From Marinobacter shengliensis (GTDB lineage: Bacteria > Pseudomonadota > Gammaproteobacteria > Pseudomonadales > Oleiphilaceae): a stretch of DNA of 64,000 nucleotides. Both the position numbers and the translations under genes were made by a program. Below are positions 7,965 through 18,497 of this stretch, piece by piece. The DNA lies in NCBI RefSeq assembly GCF_003007715.1, contig NZ_PXNO01000007.1:186001-250000 (forward strand), in the 5' to 3' direction. Under the pieces are notes generated by a model, which worked only from the letters and a program-made list of their open reading frames with translations, searched no databases and had not been told where the DNA came from. Position 1 is the stretch's first letter. Every line of letters begins with the position of its first letter.

Positions 7965-9443
7965 ATGCCGAGATCAAACACAGAGGTTGCCCGTCTTGCT
8001 CCAGTCCGGAGCGCAGGACACTACTGGGCGACCCTACTGATGCTTTCCGTCATGGTTTCAGTTTTCTGGAGCCAGTCCCTCGCCGCGCGCGGCTTGCCGG
8101 ACTTTACCGAACTGGTTGAAGAGAACTCCAGCGCGGTAGTGAATATCAGCACCACAAGTGAGCCGCGTAATCAGGGCTCCCGTTTCCAGGGATCGCCGTT
8201 CGATGAAAGGCAGCTTGAGCAGTTGCCGCCGTTCCTTCAGGAATTTTTTCGTGGCCCGCAATCACCGTTCGGCGGCTCGCCCCGTTCGCAGCAGCCCCAG
8301 CGTTCCATGGGCTCTGGCTTCATTGTGTCAACAGACGGTTATGTACTCACCAACAACCATGTAGTGGAAGGTGCTGACGAGGTCATAGTGCGGTTGAACG
8401 ACCGCCGTGAGTTTCAGGCCACGATTGTTGGCACCGACCCCCGTTCAGACATGGCCGTGCTGAAGATCGAGAACGGTGAGGATCTGCCCGTGGTCAAGGT
8501 GGGGCGTTCACGTGACCTCAAGGTTGGCGAATGGGTGTTTGCTATCGGCTCTCCGTTCGGTTTTGACTACACGGTTACGGCAGGCATTGTCAGTGCCCTT
8601 GGCCGTTCATTGCCCTCCGAAAACTACGTGCCATTCATTCAGACAGACGTGGCAATCAACCCCGGCAACTCCGGTGGGCCACTGTTCAATCTTGATGGTG
8701 AGGTAGTGGGTATCAACTCCCAGATCTATACCCGCTCTGGCGGTTTCATGGGGGTTTCTTTCGCCATTCCCATTGACGATGCGATGAACGTATTCAACCA
8801 GATCCGGGACAAGGGCAGCGTTGCGCGGGGCTGGCTTGGTGTGTTGATTCAGGAAGTAAACCGGGACCTGGCGGAATCTTTTGGCCTGAAACGCCCGAGG
8901 GGCGCGCTGATTGCGGAAGTCATGCAGGGGTCGCCGGCTGAGAAGGGAGGCCTGGAATCCGGAGATATCGTGCTGGAATACAACAGCGAGCCGGTTCAGT
9001 TGTCATCAGACCTGCCGCCGCTGGTGGGCCGGACGCCGGTGGGCGAATCGGCCCGGCTGACGGTACTGCGGGGTGGCCGGGAAATTGAGTTGGATGTGAC
9101 CATTGGCCGCTTGCCGGAAGATGGCGATGACAGCTCAGACCCCGTGGTTGGTGAAAACAATGCGCCGTCACAGGACCCGCTGGGCCTGGCGGTTGAATCC
9201 CTGACGCCGGAGCAGGCCAGTGCTGCCGGTGTTCAGGGCGGCGTGCTGGTGACCCGGGTAGGCCAGGGGCCGGCAGCGGAAGCCGGGATTCGTTCCCGGG
9301 ACATCATCACCGAGATTAATCGCGAACAGGTGCGCTCAGTGGAGGATTTCCGGAACGCCACCCGCAAGCTGCCGTCTAACCGGGCGGTTTCGGTCAGAAT
9401 CGTCCGCCAGGGTCGTGCCATCTATCTGGTGATGAAGCCCTGA
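7965..9443 (+). CDS. mucD: DegP/MucD-type periplasmic serine protease with two PDZ domains
   Basis: Periplasmic protease and chaperone that degrades misfolded envelope proteins and feeds back on sigma-E. Counting from the ATG at 7965 (492 residues; GGGGG lies just upstream), there is a signal peptide to about residue 40. The trypsin-like domain carries the triad His132 (TNNHVV), Asp162 (RSDMAVLKI) and Ser236 (GNSGGPLF). Two PDZ domains lie at about 280-370 and 395-490. A Gln/Phe/Pro-rich LA-loop-like stretch near residues 65-110 is typical of DegP. It ends the sigma-E operon and is followed by a strong terminator. Confidence 0.94.
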   Translation: MPRSNTEVARLAPVRSAGHYWATLLMLSVMVSVFWSQSLAARGLPDFTELVEENSSAVVNISTTSEPRNQGSRFQGSPFDERQLEQLPPFLQEFFRGPQSPFGGSPRSQQPQRSMGSGFIVSTDGYVLTNNHVVEGADEVIVRLNDRREFQATIVGTDPRSDMAVLKIENGEDLPVVKVGRSRDLKVGEWVFAIGSPFGFDYTVTAGIVSALGRSLPSENYVPFIQTDVAINPGNSGGPLFNLDGEVVGINSQIYTRSGGFMGVSFAIPIDDAMNVFNQIRDKGSVARGWLGVLIQEVNRDLAESFGLKRPRGALIAEVMQGSPAEKGGLESGDIVLEYNSEPVQLSSDLPPLVGRTPVGESARLTVLRGGREIELDVTIGRLPEDGDDSSDPVVGENNAPSQDPLGLAVESLTPEQASAAGVQGGVLVTRVGQGPAAEAGIRSRDIITEINREQVRSVEDFRNATRKLPSNRAVSVRIVRQGRAIYLVMKP

Positions 9444-9467
9444 CACCATAGAAGGCAGGCGTTTCGC

Positions 9468-9506
9468 AAGCCCCCGGTGTCTTTGACGACAGGCCCGGGG
9501 GCTTTT
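9468..9506 (+). terminator. Intrinsic terminator of the rpoE-mucD operon
   Basis: A perfect 10-bp GC-rich stem (aagcccccgg at 9468-9477, ccgggggctt at 9495-9504) is followed by T residues, just after the mucD stop. Confidence 0.85.
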
Positions 9507-9508
9507 GC

Positions 9509-9514
9509 TATAAT
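9509..9514 (+). promoter_or_regulatory. Candidate -10 box for the GGDEF/EAL gene
   Basis: A perfect TATAAT lies 45 bp before the start codon at 9560. The only TTGAC-like hexamer upstream (9483-9488) is inside the terminator loop at 20-bp spacing, so the -35 contact is doubtful. Confidence 0.35.
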
Positions 9515-9559
9515 CGCCCGAACTGATAATAAATGGGGTCATGGAACGGACCGTAAACA

Positions 9560-12286
9560 ATGATGACCAGCAAGGAACTTCCCCTCAGACAGCTTCTGCA
9601 ATTACGCCATGCCTGGATTGCCTGGCTTGTGTTCTTTGTTGCCGTAGCCGCCACCGTGCTTCTATGGCAGGTATCAATCCGCCTTGTGGAAGACCGCACC
9701 GAGGCCCACTTTCGAACCCAGTCCCTGCAGCTGAAAAGCGCCATTGAAGAGCGGTTGCTCAATTATGAGCAGGTGCTGGCAGGCAGTTCCGGTTTGTTCT
9801 CGGTAGCCGGGGAAGTCACCAGGGAGCAGTGGCGGGAGTATGTCGAGAAAGTCGATATCGACCGTTACTACCCGGGTATTCAGGGTATCGGGTATGTGCA
9901 ACGGATTGGTGTTCGGGATATGGCCGATCACATCGCTTCGGTGCGGGCCGAAGGTGTCTTTAACTATCTGGTCAAGCCACTCGGCACAGGCCCGTTCTAT
10001 TACCCCATGGTGTACCTGGAACCGGGCACAGATCGCAACCGCAGGGCGCTGGGTTACGATGCCTTCAGTGATCCGATACACCGGGTAGCAATGGAAAAGG
10101 CTCGGGACGATGCTGTACCAACCGTGACCGGTAAGGTGGTTCTGGTTCAGGAATCGCTGGCGGAAGACCAGGCCGGCTTCCTGATGTACTACCCGGTATA
10201 TCAGGGCGGAGAAATCCCGGACATTCGCGCAGAACGGCGAATGATGCTGTCTGGGTATGTGTTCAGTGCCTTCCGGATGAATAACCTGATTGATGGCATT
10301 GTCGGCCTTATCTCTCCCTTTCTTGACGTGCGGATCTACGACAGCGGTGTGGTGGCCCGGGACACCCTGATGTATGGCTCCAACCTGGGGTCGCTGGATA
10401 ATGAATTCAGCTTTGAGATGAGCCAGACCATCTCCCACGGGGGGCGGGACTGGCTGTTGCAAACACGTTCAACACCTGCCTTCGACTTTCTGGCGGCAGA
10501 CCCTCGCCCACCGATTGTGCTGGGGTCCGGGTTGGCCATCAGTGCTTTGTTGTGCCTGTTTGTGCTGGCGCTGATTCGTTCCCGGCTGATCGCCCAGATC
10601 AGCGCTGGCCGTTACCGGGCCATTACCGAAGGAGCTGCCAATGTCACGCTGGTGATGGATCGTCGTGGTGAGCCGCTTTATGCCAGCCCGTCCAGTCGGG
10701 ACATCCTGGGCTTCGACCCCGACAAGGTTCATTCCATGCAGCTGGAAGCCCAGGTGCATCCGGACGACCTGCCCCTGCTGCAGCGCGGCTTTGAGGAATC
10801 CATGCGTGCGCCGGGCAAGCAGATGCCGGTCGTGCGGGCTCGTATCCGGGATGCTGAGGGCCAGTGGCGTGACATGGAAGGCACCTATACCGCCATGTTG
10901 TCTGTGCCTGGTGTTAATGGTGTGGTTCTGAGCCTGCGGGACCTGACCCAGCTCAAGGCTGCCCAATCCGAGTTGCATCGACTGGCGTTCTACGACCCGC
11001 TCACCGGGCTGGCAAACCGTCAGTTGTTCCGGGACCGCCTCAACCACGTGGTACGCCGGAGTCGCCGCAGTGGTGAACCCGCGGCCCTGATGTTTCTGGA
11101 TCTCGATGGTTTCAAGCGCATTAACGACACCCTGGGGCACGACGCCGGGGATGAGCTGCTGAAACAGGTGGCGCTGTGGCTGGAAGGCTGTGTGCGTGAG
11201 GAAGACTCGGTGGCCCGCCTGGGGGGCGACGAATTTGTGGTGCTGTTGTCCCAGATCAGCGGGCCGGATGCCGCCGGCAAGGTGGCAGAGTCCATACTCC
11301 GCCGCCTGTGTCAGCGAATACGCCTGAACGACCACGAAGTGGGCATTACCGTGAGTATCGGCATCACCATGATTCCCCATGATAGCGAGGATGCCGGCAC
11401 CCTGATGAAATACGCCGATCTGGCCATGTACCGGGCCAAGGAGCTGGGTCGCAATACCTATCAGTTCTTCACTCCTGCCATGAATATCAAGGCCGCCCGG
11501 CGCCTGTTGCAGCAGGAAGAGTTGGCCACGGCCCTGGATGGCGACCGGTTTGTTCTGCATTACCAGCCAAAGATCGACCTCGTCAGCCAGCGGGTGATTG
11601 GCGTGGAAGCGTTCCTGCGTTGGCACCACCCGGAAAAGGGACTGGTTTCGGCGCAGCAGTTCATCAACCTGGCGGAAGAGACCGGCCTGATTGTCCGGCT
11701 GGGCGAGCTGGCCCTGCGGCAAGCCTGTATTCAGGTGCAGGCCCTGGAACGGGCCGGCTTCGAATCCCTGAAAATGGCGGTGAACCTGTCGGTGCGACAG
11801 CTGACCGATTCCGGTTTCCTGGACATGATTCGTCAGGTCATTACGGAAACCGGCGTGTCCCCGGAGCGCCTGGAACTGGAAATGCCGGCAGAGTTGTTGA
11901 ACGAAGACCCTCGCATGCTGCGTGAACTGCTGGTGTCGCTGAATGATCTCGGGGTTTGCCTGATCCTGGATGACTTCGGGACCGGTTCATGCTCGCTGGT
12001 CGCGTTACAGCAGCTCCCGCTGGACGTTATCAAGATTGATCATCGGTTCATCCGGGACATTCCCTATAACGTCAGTGCTACCGATGTGGCGTCTGCGGTG
12101 ATCGCGCTGGCGAAGAAACTGCACCTGACCGTGGTAGCCGAGGGCGTGGAAACCCTGCAGCAGCTGAGTTTCCTGAAATCGGCCGGTTGCGCCCAGTGTC
12201 AGGGTAATCTGTTCAGCTACCCGCTGGACGAAGACGCGTTGATCGGGTTCCTGATCCGGCAGTACGAGAAGCCGCTTATTTCCTGA
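9560..12286 (+). CDS. Membrane CHASE-PAS-GGDEF-EAL protein with altered EAL motif
   Basis: A 908-residue cyclic-di-GMP signalling protein. Order: TM1 (about residues 18-40), a periplasmic CHASE sensor (about 75-290), TM2 (about 313-340), PAS (about 355-470), GGDEF (motif GGDEF at 555-559, with an RxxD inhibitory-site motif just upstream) and EAL (about 650-900). The EAL signature reads EAF (683-685), the usual LELTES block is LELEMPAE, and DDFGTGYSSL is DDFGTGSCSL. Cyclase activity looks intact, while phosphodiesterase activity is uncertain and the EAL may be only a binding domain. It is inserted between mucD and lepA, which are closer neighbours in Pseudomonas. Confidence 0.9.
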   Translation: MMTSKELPLRQLLQLRHAWIAWLVFFVAVAATVLLWQVSIRLVEDRTEAHFRTQSLQLKSAIEERLLNYEQVLAGSSGLFSVAGEVTREQWREYVEKVDIDRYYPGIQGIGYVQRIGVRDMADHIASVRAEGVFNYLVKPLGTGPFYYPMVYLEPGTDRNRRALGYDAFSDPIHRVAMEKARDDAVPTVTGKVVLVQESLAEDQAGFLMYYPVYQGGEIPDIRAERRMMLSGYVFSAFRMNNLIDGIVGLISPFLDVRIYDSGVVARDTLMYGSNLGSLDNEFSFEMSQTISHGGRDWLLQTRSTPAFDFLAADPRPPIVLGSGLAISALLCLFVLALIRSRLIAQISAGRYRAITEGAANVTLVMDRRGEPLYASPSSRDILGFDPDKVHSMQLEAQVHPDDLPLLQRGFEESMRAPGKQMPVVRARIRDAEGQWRDMEGTYTAMLSVPGVNGVVLSLRDLTQLKAAQSELHRLAFYDPLTGLANRQLFRDRLNHVVRRSRRSGEPAALMFLDLDGFKRINDTLGHDAGDELLKQVALWLEGCVREEDSVARLGGDEFVVLLSQISGPDAAGKVAESILRRLCQRIRLNDHEVGITVSIGITMIPHDSEDAGTLMKYADLAMYRAKELGRNTYQFFTPAMNIKAARRLLQQEELATALDGDRFVLHYQPKIDLVSQRVIGVEAFLRWHHPEKGLVSAQQFINLAEETGLIVRLGELALRQACIQVQALERAGFESLKMAVNLSVRQLTDSGFLDMIRQVITETGVSPERLELEMPAELLNEDPRMLRELLVSLNDLGVCLILDDFGTGSCSLVALQQLPLDVIKIDHRFIRDIPYNVSATDVASAVIALAKKLHLTVVAEGVETLQQLSFLKSAGCAQCQGNLFSYPLDEDALIGFLIRQYEKPLIS

Positions 12287-12389
12287 TCATGGCAATAGCG
12301 GCCGGTAACCGGTAAAATCACGCCGTTCCCGGACCCGGTAGCGGCCATTCCGGGCTCAACCCTACGTCTTATATGAGTAATCATTGTCT

Positions 12390-14192
12390 GTGACTGAACT
12401 GAGCCGAATCCGTAACTTTTCCATTATTGCCCACATTGACCACGGTAAATCCACACTGGCGGATCGTTTTATCCAGATATGCGGTGGCCTGACCGACCGC
12501 GAAATGGCCGAACAGGTGCTTGACTCCATGGATCTGGAGCGGGAACGGGGCATTACCATCAAGGCCCAGAGCGTAACGCTCAACTACACCGCCAAAGATG
12601 GTGAAACCTACAAGCTGAATTTCATCGACACCCCTGGTCACGTGGATTTTTCCTATGAGGTATCCCGTTCCCTCTACGCCTGTGAGGGTGCGCTTCTGGT
12701 GGTAGATGCAGGTCAGGGTGTGGAAGCCCAGTCGGTGGCCAATTGCTATACCGCCATTGAGCAGGGGCTTGAAGTGGTGCCGGTACTGAACAAGATGGAC
12801 CTGCCCCAGGCGGAGCCGGAGCGGGTGGCGGCGGAAATTGAGGATATCATCGGCATCGAAGCCGCCGATGCAGTGCGCTGCAGTGCCAAAAGCGGTCTGG
12901 GCGTGGAAGATGTACTTGAGGATCTGATCAGGAAGATTCCGCCGCCGAAGGGTGACCGCAGTGCACCACTGCAGGCGCTGATCATCGATTCCTGGTTCGA
13001 TAACTATCTGGGCGTGGTATCCCTGGTTCGGGTGACCGAGGGCGTTCTGCGCAAAGGCGACAAGATTGTCATTAAATCCACCAAGAAAGCGTGGAATGCC
13101 GACAAGGTAGGTATCTTTAATCCGAAGCCCACCGACACTGATGTTCTGGAAGCCGGTGACGTAGGCTTTGTGGTGGCGGGTATCAAGGATATTCACGGTG
13201 CACCGGTGGGCGACACCATCGTGCATCAGAAGTTCGCCGACGAAACTCCGATGCTGCCGGGCTTCAAGAAGGTTCAGCCGCAGGTTTACGCAGGCCTGTT
13301 CCCGGTCAGCGCTGACGATTATGACGACTTCCGGGATGCCCTCGAAAAGCTGACGCTGAACGACGCCTCCCTGTTTTTTGAGCCTGAGAATTCTGACGCC
13401 CTCGGTTTCGGGTTCCGCTGTGGTTTCCTGGGCATGCTGCACATGGAAATTATCCAGGAGCGGCTGGAGCGTGAGTACGATATCGATCTGATTACCACGG
13501 CACCCACGGTAATCTATGAAGTCATTACCAAACAGGGTGAGACCCTGTCGGTGGACAACCCCTCGCGGCTTCCGGATATTGGCTCTATCGAGGAAATGCG
13601 TGAGCCCATCGTGGAGGCGAATATCCTGGTGCCCCAAGAACACCTGGGTAACGTTATTGCCCTGTGTGAAGAGAAGCGGGGTGTTCAGAAGAACATGCAC
13701 TTCATGTCGACCCAGGTTCAGCTCACCTACGAGTTGCCGATGGCGGAAGTGGTGATGGATTTCTTCGATCGGATCAAGTCTGCCAGCCGAGGTTTTGCCT
13801 CGCTGGATTACCACTTCGTGCGGTTCCAGCAGGCCAATCTGGTTCGCCTGGACGTGTTGATTAACGGTGAACGGGTCGACGCCCTGGCATTGATCGTTCA
13901 TCGGGATCTGGCGCACCGGAAGGGGCGCCAGCTGATCGAGAAGATGAAAGAGCTGATTCCCAGGCAGATGTTTGATATCGCCATCCAGGCGGCAATCGGA
14001 ACCCAGGTGGTGTCACGGGTTACGGTCAAGGCATTGCGCAAGAACGTTACCGCCAAGTGTTACGGTGGTGATGTCAGCCGGAAGAAGAAACTGCTTCAGA
14101 AGCAGAAAGAAGGTAAAAAACGTATGAAGCAGCTGGGCAATGTCGAGGTGCCTCAGGAAGCGTTTCTTGCTGTATTGAAAGTGGATAACTAA
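12390..14192 (+). CDS. lepA: Elongation factor 4 (LepA)
   Basis: Ribosome-associated GTPase that aids translation under stress and subunit assembly. The G-domain motifs are [11 protein letters not shown] (G1), RGITI (G2), DTPGH (G3) and NKMD (G4), and the C-terminal LepA-specific domain ends [22 protein letters not shown]. The GTG at 12390 gives the family start [10 protein letters not shown] (600 residues); a TTG two codons earlier is possible. It is followed closely by lepB, as in most proteobacteria. Confidence 0.97.
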   Translation: MTELSRIRNFSIIAHIDHGKSTLADRFIQICGGLTDREMAEQVLDSMDLERERGITIKAQSVTLNYTAKDGETYKLNFIDTPGHVDFSYEVSRSLYACEGALLVVDAGQGVEAQSVANCYTAIEQGLEVVPVLNKMDLPQAEPERVAAEIEDIIGIEAADAVRCSAKSGLGVEDVLEDLIRKIPPPKGDRSAPLQALIIDSWFDNYLGVVSLVRVTEGVLRKGDKIVIKSTKKAWNADKVGIFNPKPTDTDVLEAGDVGFVVAGIKDIHGAPVGDTIVHQKFADETPMLPGFKKVQPQVYAGLFPVSADDYDDFRDALEKLTLNDASLFFEPENSDALGFGFRCGFLGMLHMEIIQERLEREYDIDLITTAPTVIYEVITKQGETLSVDNPSRLPDIGSIEEMREPIVEANILVPQEHLGNVIALCEEKRGVQKNMHFMSTQVQLTYELPMAEVVMDFFDRIKSASRGFASLDYHFVRFQQANLVRLDVLINGERVDALALIVHRDLAHRKGRQLIEKMKELIPRQMFDIAIQAAIGTQVVSRVTVKALRKNVTAKCYGGDVSRKKKLLQKQKEGKKRMKQLGNVEVPQEAFLAVLKVDN

Positions 14193-14207
14193 AACTAAGG
14201 CTCCCGG

Positions 14208-14996
14208 ATGGATATTGATTTTCCGCTGGTACTGGTGGTTCTGACCTTCGCGACTGGATTGATCTGGCTGGCGGATAAAGTGTTTTTCAGCAAACGGCGG
14301 CAGGCAGCTGGCCCGGACGTTGGCGGTGCCGCGTCCGATGAAACTGCCGAGACCAGTGAACCCTGGTTGGTCGACCTGAGCCGATCGTTCTTCCCGGTAC
14401 TGGCCATCGTTCTGGTGCTTCGTTCGTTTCTGGTGGAACCCTTTCAGATTCCCTCCGGTTCGATGCTGCCGACCCTCGAAGTTGGTGATTTTATCCTGGT
14501 AAACAAGTACGCCTACGGGCTTCGGTTGCCAGTGGCCGGCACCAAGGTGGTGTCGATGGGTGATCCCGAGCGTGGTGATGTCATGGTGTTCCGTTATCCG
14601 GAGGATGGCGCCACCAATTACATCAAACGAGTGATTGGTTTGCCGGGTGACCGGGTGCGCTATCGCGATAAACAGCTGTTTATCAATGATGAACCAGTGG
14701 CCAGGGAGTTTGTGGCCCGTCTTCCGCCAATGGAGCGCTGGCGTGAGGAAGTGGGCGGCGTTGAGCACGATGTGTATCTGACCCTGGGCCGGGTTGCAGG
14801 CAACGGGGAAGGTGAATGGCTGGTGCCTGATGGCCATTACTTTGTCATGGGGGACAACCGGGACAACAGTAACGACAGCCGGTTCTGGGGCACTGTGCCC
14901 GATGAGCTTGTGGTCGGGAAGGCCTTCGCCATCTGGATGCACTGGAAATCGCTGACAAGTCTGCCATCTTTTGATCGAGTGGGTAGCATTGACTAA
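14208..14996 (+). CDS. lepB: Signal peptidase I
   Basis: Inner-membrane serine protease that removes signal peptides from exported preproteins. There are two N-terminal TM helices (about residues 4-24 and 62-80). The catalytic Ser85 is in PSGSM and Lys140 in NYIKRVIGLPGD. The conserved box GDNRDNSNDSRFWG lies near residues 221-234, and the length (262 residues) is normal. It begins 15 nt after lepA and precedes a DUF4845 gene and rnc, so it belongs to a long translation and export operon. Confidence 0.97.
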   Translation: MDIDFPLVLVVLTFATGLIWLADKVFFSKRRQAAGPDVGGAASDETAETSEPWLVDLSRSFFPVLAIVLVLRSFLVEPFQIPSGSMLPTLEVGDFILVNKYAYGLRLPVAGTKVVSMGDPERGDVMVFRYPEDGATNYIKRVIGLPGDRVRYRDKQLFINDEPVAREFVARLPPMERWREEVGGVEHDVYLTLGRVAGNGEGEWLVPDGHYFVMGDNRDNSNDSRFWGTVPDELVVGKAFAIWMHWKSLTSLPSFDRVGSID

Positions 14997-15018
14997 CCCC
15001 GTTGTGCCGGAGACAAAC

Positions 15019-15408
15019 ATGATGAAAAAGAATAATCCCGTCGGATTGCAGCAGCAGGGCGGCAGCGCTCTAACCATGCTGATTGTGGCGATGTTTTTTG
15101 GCAGCCTGCTGGCCCTGGGGCTGAAAATCGGCCCTGCCTACCTGGACGATTTCACCATTCAGGAGGCACTGGAAGGTCTTGATGGCACCGAGGGTTTGTC
15201 GCGCATGGGGCCGGCTGAGGTGCGTAGCCTGATTAACCGGCGCCTGAGCGTCAATAACGTCAGGGGCTTCGACGCCAAGCAGATCAGCGTTGAGAAAAGT
15301 GGCGAGTTCGTGGTCATCAAGGTGGACTACGAGGTTCGCAATCATCTATTCGGAAACGTGGACACCATCGTTCATTTCCAGCACGAGTATGAGTTAAAGG
15401 GACAGTGA
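15019..15408 (+). CDS. DUF4845 single-pass membrane protein
   Basis: A 129-residue protein with one TM helix near the N-terminus (about residues 14-33, [19 protein letters not shown]) and a small extracytoplasmic domain. It matches the DUF4845 family found between lepB and rnc in many gammaproteobacteria; its function is unknown. The pilin-like short basic leader before the helix may matter. The ATG at 15019 has GGAG six bases upstream; an earlier in-frame start would overlap lepB. Its stop overlaps the rnc start by 4 nt. Confidence 0.8.
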   Translation: MMKKNNPVGLQQQGGSALTMLIVAMFFGSLLALGLKIGPAYLDDFTIQEALEGLDGTEGLSRMGPAEVRSLINRRLSVNNVRGFDAKQISVEKSGEFVVIKVDYEVRNHLFGNVDTIVHFQHEYELKGQ

Positions 15409-16094
15409 GTTCACAACCAGATCTGGATCAGTTGCAGCGTCGTATCGGATACACCTTCAAGGAGCCCGAGCGGTTGCTGCTGGCCCTGACCCACAGAAGT
15501 TACGGGAACCAGAATAATGAACGCCTGGAGTTCCTTGGGGATTCCATCGTTAATATGGTGATTGCAGAGCACTTGTACCTGCACTTCGAGAAAGCCCGGG
15601 AAGGCCAGTTGAGCCGGCTCCGGGCGCGGATGGTCAAAGGCGTGACCCTCGCCGAGATTGGTCGCGAATTCCAGTTGGGCCAGTATCTGAGGCTGGGCTC
15701 CGGTGAGCTCAAGAGTGGTGGCTACCGGCGCGAGTCGATTCTGGCGGATGCGGTGGAGTCCATCATCGGTGCTATATACTTGGACAGCGATTTTCATACC
15801 TGCCGTGAGCAGGTACTGCGCTGGTTCGAGCATCGCCTGGCCAATCTGGACATTCAGGACACCCAGAAAGATCCCAAAACCCGGTTGCAGGAATACCTGC
15901 AATCCCGGCAGTTCCCGCTGCCTCGTTACGAAGTGATATCCGTCGACGGTGAAGCCCATGAGCAGACGTTCCATGTCTCCTGTGCCTTACCGTCACTGGA
16001 TCGAAAGACCAGCGGCACCGGTAGCAGTCGGCGAATTGCTGAACAGCAGGCTGCCCGCAATGCCCTCAAGCAACTGGGCGTGGAGAACTCCTGA
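15405..16094 (+). CDS. rnc: Ribonuclease III
   Basis: Cleaves double-stranded RNA in rRNA and mRNA processing. The catalytic signature [21 protein letters not shown] is near residues 38-58, and the second acidic site ([15 protein letters not shown]) follows at about 110-125. A dsRNA-binding domain fills residues 150-225. At 229 residues it is full length. The GTG start (AAAGG upstream) overlaps the previous stop, and its own stop overlaps the era start. Confidence 0.97.
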   Translation: MSSQPDLDQLQRRIGYTFKEPERLLLALTHRSYGNQNNERLEFLGDSIVNMVIAEHLYLHFEKAREGQLSRLRARMVKGVTLAEIGREFQLGQYLRLGSGELKSGGYRRESILADAVESIIGAIYLDSDFHTCREQVLRWFEHRLANLDIQDTQKDPKTRLQEYLQSRQFPLPRYEVISVDGEAHEQTFHVSCALPSLDRKTSGTGSSRRIAEQQAARNALKQLGVENS

Positions 16095-17011
16095 TGAATG
16101 ATATTACCCGCCCGGAAGATCCGGACAGCCGTTGTGGTTTTGTCGCCATTGTTGGCCGGCCGAACGTGGGAAAATCCACGCTTCTGAACCATATCCTGGG
16201 CCAGAAACTGAGTATTACCTCCCGCAAACCCCAGACCACCCGACATCAGGTGCTGGGTATCAAGACAGACGGACCTGTGCAGGCCATCTATGTGGATACC
16301 CCAGGCATGCACGAAGACGAGCCCCGTGCGCTGAACCGTTATATGAACAAAGCGGCGTCGTCTGCCCTGATTGACGTGGACGTGGTGGTGTTCGTGGTGG
16401 ACCAGCTGGCGTGGACCACTGCCGATGACATGGTGCTGGAGAAATTGTCGCGGTTGAAATGCCCGGTTATCCTTGCAGTTAACAAGGTGGATAAGGTTGA
16501 GAACCGTGACAAACTGCTGCCACACCTTGAGGCACTGTCCAAAAAACGGGAATTTGCCGAAATTATCCCTTTGTCTGCGTTGAAAGAAACCAACCTCCAG
16601 CCACTGGAGGAAGCTGTGGGACGTTTCCTGCCCCAGAGTGTGCACTTCTACCCGGACGATCAGATTACGGATCGCAGCGAGCGCTTTATGGCGTCAGAGA
16701 TGGTGCGGGAGAAAATTACCCGCCAACTCGGTGCTGAATTGCCTTATTCCGTGGCAGTAGAGATCGAAGAGTTCAAGCACGAGGGGAAAACCCTGCATAT
16801 CTCGGCCCTGATTCTGGTGGAACGGGAAGGCCAGAAGAAAATCATTATCGGTGACAAGGGCGAGCGCCTGCGCCGCATTGGCCAGGAAGCCCGGGTGGAT
16901 ATGGAGCGCATGTTCGGCTCCAAGGTCATGTTACGTTTGTGGGTCAAGGTAAAACGCGGCTGGGCAGACAGCGACCGGGCATTGAAAAGCCTTGGTATGA
17001 GCGATTTCTGA
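16094..17011 (+). CDS. era: GTPase Era
   Basis: Essential GTPase for 30S subunit maturation that binds the 3' end of 16S rRNA. The G motifs [13 protein letters not shown] and NKVDKV are followed by a C-terminal KH domain ([19 protein letters not shown]). The length is 305 residues. It overlaps rnc by one base (tgatg), has GGAG upstream, and recO follows after 7 nt. Confidence 0.97.
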   Translation: MNDITRPEDPDSRCGFVAIVGRPNVGKSTLLNHILGQKLSITSRKPQTTRHQVLGIKTDGPVQAIYVDTPGMHEDEPRALNRYMNKAASSALIDVDVVVFVVDQLAWTTADDMVLEKLSRLKCPVILAVNKVDKVENRDKLLPHLEALSKKREFAEIIPLSALKETNLQPLEEAVGRFLPQSVHFYPDDQITDRSERFMASEMVREKITRQLGAELPYSVAVEIEEFKHEGKTLHISALILVEREGQKKIIIGDKGERLRRIGQEARVDMERMFGSKVMLRLWVKVKRGWADSDRALKSLGMSDF

Positions 17012-17018
17012 GGTCGCT

Positions 17019-17759
17019 ATGAAGGTAGCGGTGCAGCAGGAGCCCGCTTATGTGATTCACCGGCGCCCCTGGCGGGAAACCGCCTTGCTGGTGGATCTGT
17101 TTACACTGAATCATGGCCGAATGAGTCTGGTGGCGCGCGGCGCCAACAGTGCGAAAAGCCCCCTCAAGGCTCAGTTGCAGCCGTTTCAGCCGTTAATGGT
17201 GGACTGGACCGGAAAAAGCGATCTGAAGACACTGGTGCAGCTTGAGGTTCGGTCGGCGCCGCTGCTTTCGCAAACCCGTGCCTTGTACAGCGGCCTCTAC
17301 ATCAATGAACTGCTTCAGCGCGTTCTGCCAGCGGCAGACCCTCATCCCACCCTGTTTGCCAGTTACATAGAAAGCCTGCAGGCTCTCGCGGCACTGGAGC
17401 CCAAAACCGATGTAGAGCCAATATTGCGGCACTTTGAACGGGCGTTTGCCGGGGCCCTCGGGTATGACTTTGCCTGGGATGAAGCCACTGATACCGGCTT
17501 GCCAGTGGTGGCCGGTGGTTACTACGGTTATGATCCGGTGCAGGGCATTGTGTCTGCCGCCGCCACCGAGGTTCGCTTGCAGCAGATTCCGGGCGAGGCT
17601 CTGCTGGCCCTGGCCGAAGGCGACTTTACCGGTGAGTTACCGCGCAGGACGGCCAAGCGGATCATGCGTGTTCTGGTGGACTACCTGTTGCAGGGTAAGC
17701 CGTTACACAGCCGCAATCTGTTCAGCCATTCCGTTTCATCATCAGGGAGAACCCCATGA
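17019..17759 (+). CDS. recO: DNA repair protein RecO
   Basis: Mediator of the RecFOR recombination pathway that loads RecA on SSB-coated DNA. The N-terminal OB-fold ([35 protein letters not shown]) and the following helical domain with [12 protein letters not shown] match the family. The zinc-finger cysteines present in some RecO proteins are absent, as usual in gammaproteobacteria. The length of 246 residues is normal. It overlaps pdxJ by 4 nt. Confidence 0.94.
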   Translation: MKVAVQQEPAYVIHRRPWRETALLVDLFTLNHGRMSLVARGANSAKSPLKAQLQPFQPLMVDWTGKSDLKTLVQLEVRSAPLLSQTRALYSGLYINELLQRVLPAADPHPTLFASYIESLQALAALEPKTDVEPILRHFERAFAGALGYDFAWDEATDTGLPVVAGGYYGYDPVQGIVSAAATEVRLQQIPGEALLALAEGDFTGELPRRTAKRIMRVLVDYLLQGKPLHSRNLFSHSVSSSGRTP

Positions 17760-18490
17760 ATTCCAGAGTGTTGCTCGGTGTGAATATTGACCATGTGGCC
17801 ACATTACGCCAGGCCCGCGGCACCCGCTATCCAGACCCGGTTCAGGCGGCATTGGTGGCCGAGGAAGCGGGCGCCGATGGCATTACCATTCACCCCCGGG
17901 AAGACCGCCGGCACATTCAGGATCGTGACGTACTGTTGCTGCGCGAAGTCCTGCAAACCAAGATGAACCTGGAAATGGCGGTAACCGATGCCATGCTGGC
18001 CTTTGCCGAACAGGTGCGTCCGGAGTGTGTCTGCCTGGTGCCGGAGAAGCGCGAAGAATTAACCACCGAGGGTGGGCTGGATGTAGACGGTCAGGAGGAG
18101 CGTGTGGCCAAGGCCTACGACCGGCTGGCAAAGATCGGGGCCGAAGTGTCACTGTTCATTGACCCGGACCCGGTGCAGATAGACGCCGCTGTGCGCTGTG
18201 GTGCGCCGGTTGTCGAGCTGCACACTGGCGAATACGCCGAAGCGCAGGACCCGGCTGTTCGGGAAAAAGCGTTCAAACAGCTGGCCGATGCCGTCGCCTA
18301 TGCCCGAAAGAAAGGGTTGATTGTGAACGCTGGCCACGGCCTGCATTATCACAACACCGAGCGGGTGGCGGCGATTCCGGGTATTAACGAGTTGAACATC
18401 GGCCACGCCATTGTTGCCAGGGCAGTGTTCACCGGACTGAAAGAGGCGGTCAGGGAGATGCGCGCCATTCTTGAGCGCGCCCGGCCCTGA
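17756..18490 (+). CDS. pdxJ: Pyridoxine 5'-phosphate synthase
   Basis: Closes the pyridoxine ring from 1-deoxyxylulose 5-phosphate and 3-amino-2-oxopropyl phosphate (vitamin B6 synthesis). It is a TIM barrel with the family start [23 protein letters not shown] and the motifs [16 protein letters not shown] and [10 protein letters not shown]. The length is 244 residues. AGGGAG precedes the ATG. It is last in the lepA-pdxJ series and convergent with gacS. Confidence 0.97.
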   Translation: MNSRVLLGVNIDHVATLRQARGTRYPDPVQAALVAEEAGADGITIHPREDRRHIQDRDVLLLREVLQTKMNLEMAVTDAMLAFAEQVRPECVCLVPEKREELTTEGGLDVDGQEERVAKAYDRLAKIGAEVSLFIDPDPVQIDAAVRCGAPVVELHTGEYAEAQDPAVREKAFKQLADAVAYARKKGLIVNAGHGLHYHNTERVAAIPGINELNIGHAIVARAVFTGLKEAVREMRAILERARP

Positions 18491-18497
18491 TCCGACC

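Noticed and set aside
9483..9514. Sigma-70 promoter TTGACG to TATAAT before the GGDEF/EAL gene
   Set aside because: The 20-bp spacing is outside the usual range and the -35 lies in the terminator loop. Only the -10 was kept as a low-confidence feature.
12381..13916. Long open frame on the minus strand opposite lepA
   Set aside because: It is the shadow of a highly conserved coding gene; the protein has no family features and no ribosome site. The same holds for the minus frame opposite acs (48972-50858), the plus frame opposite nadB (3665-4963) and the minus frame opposite ppc (29279-30460).
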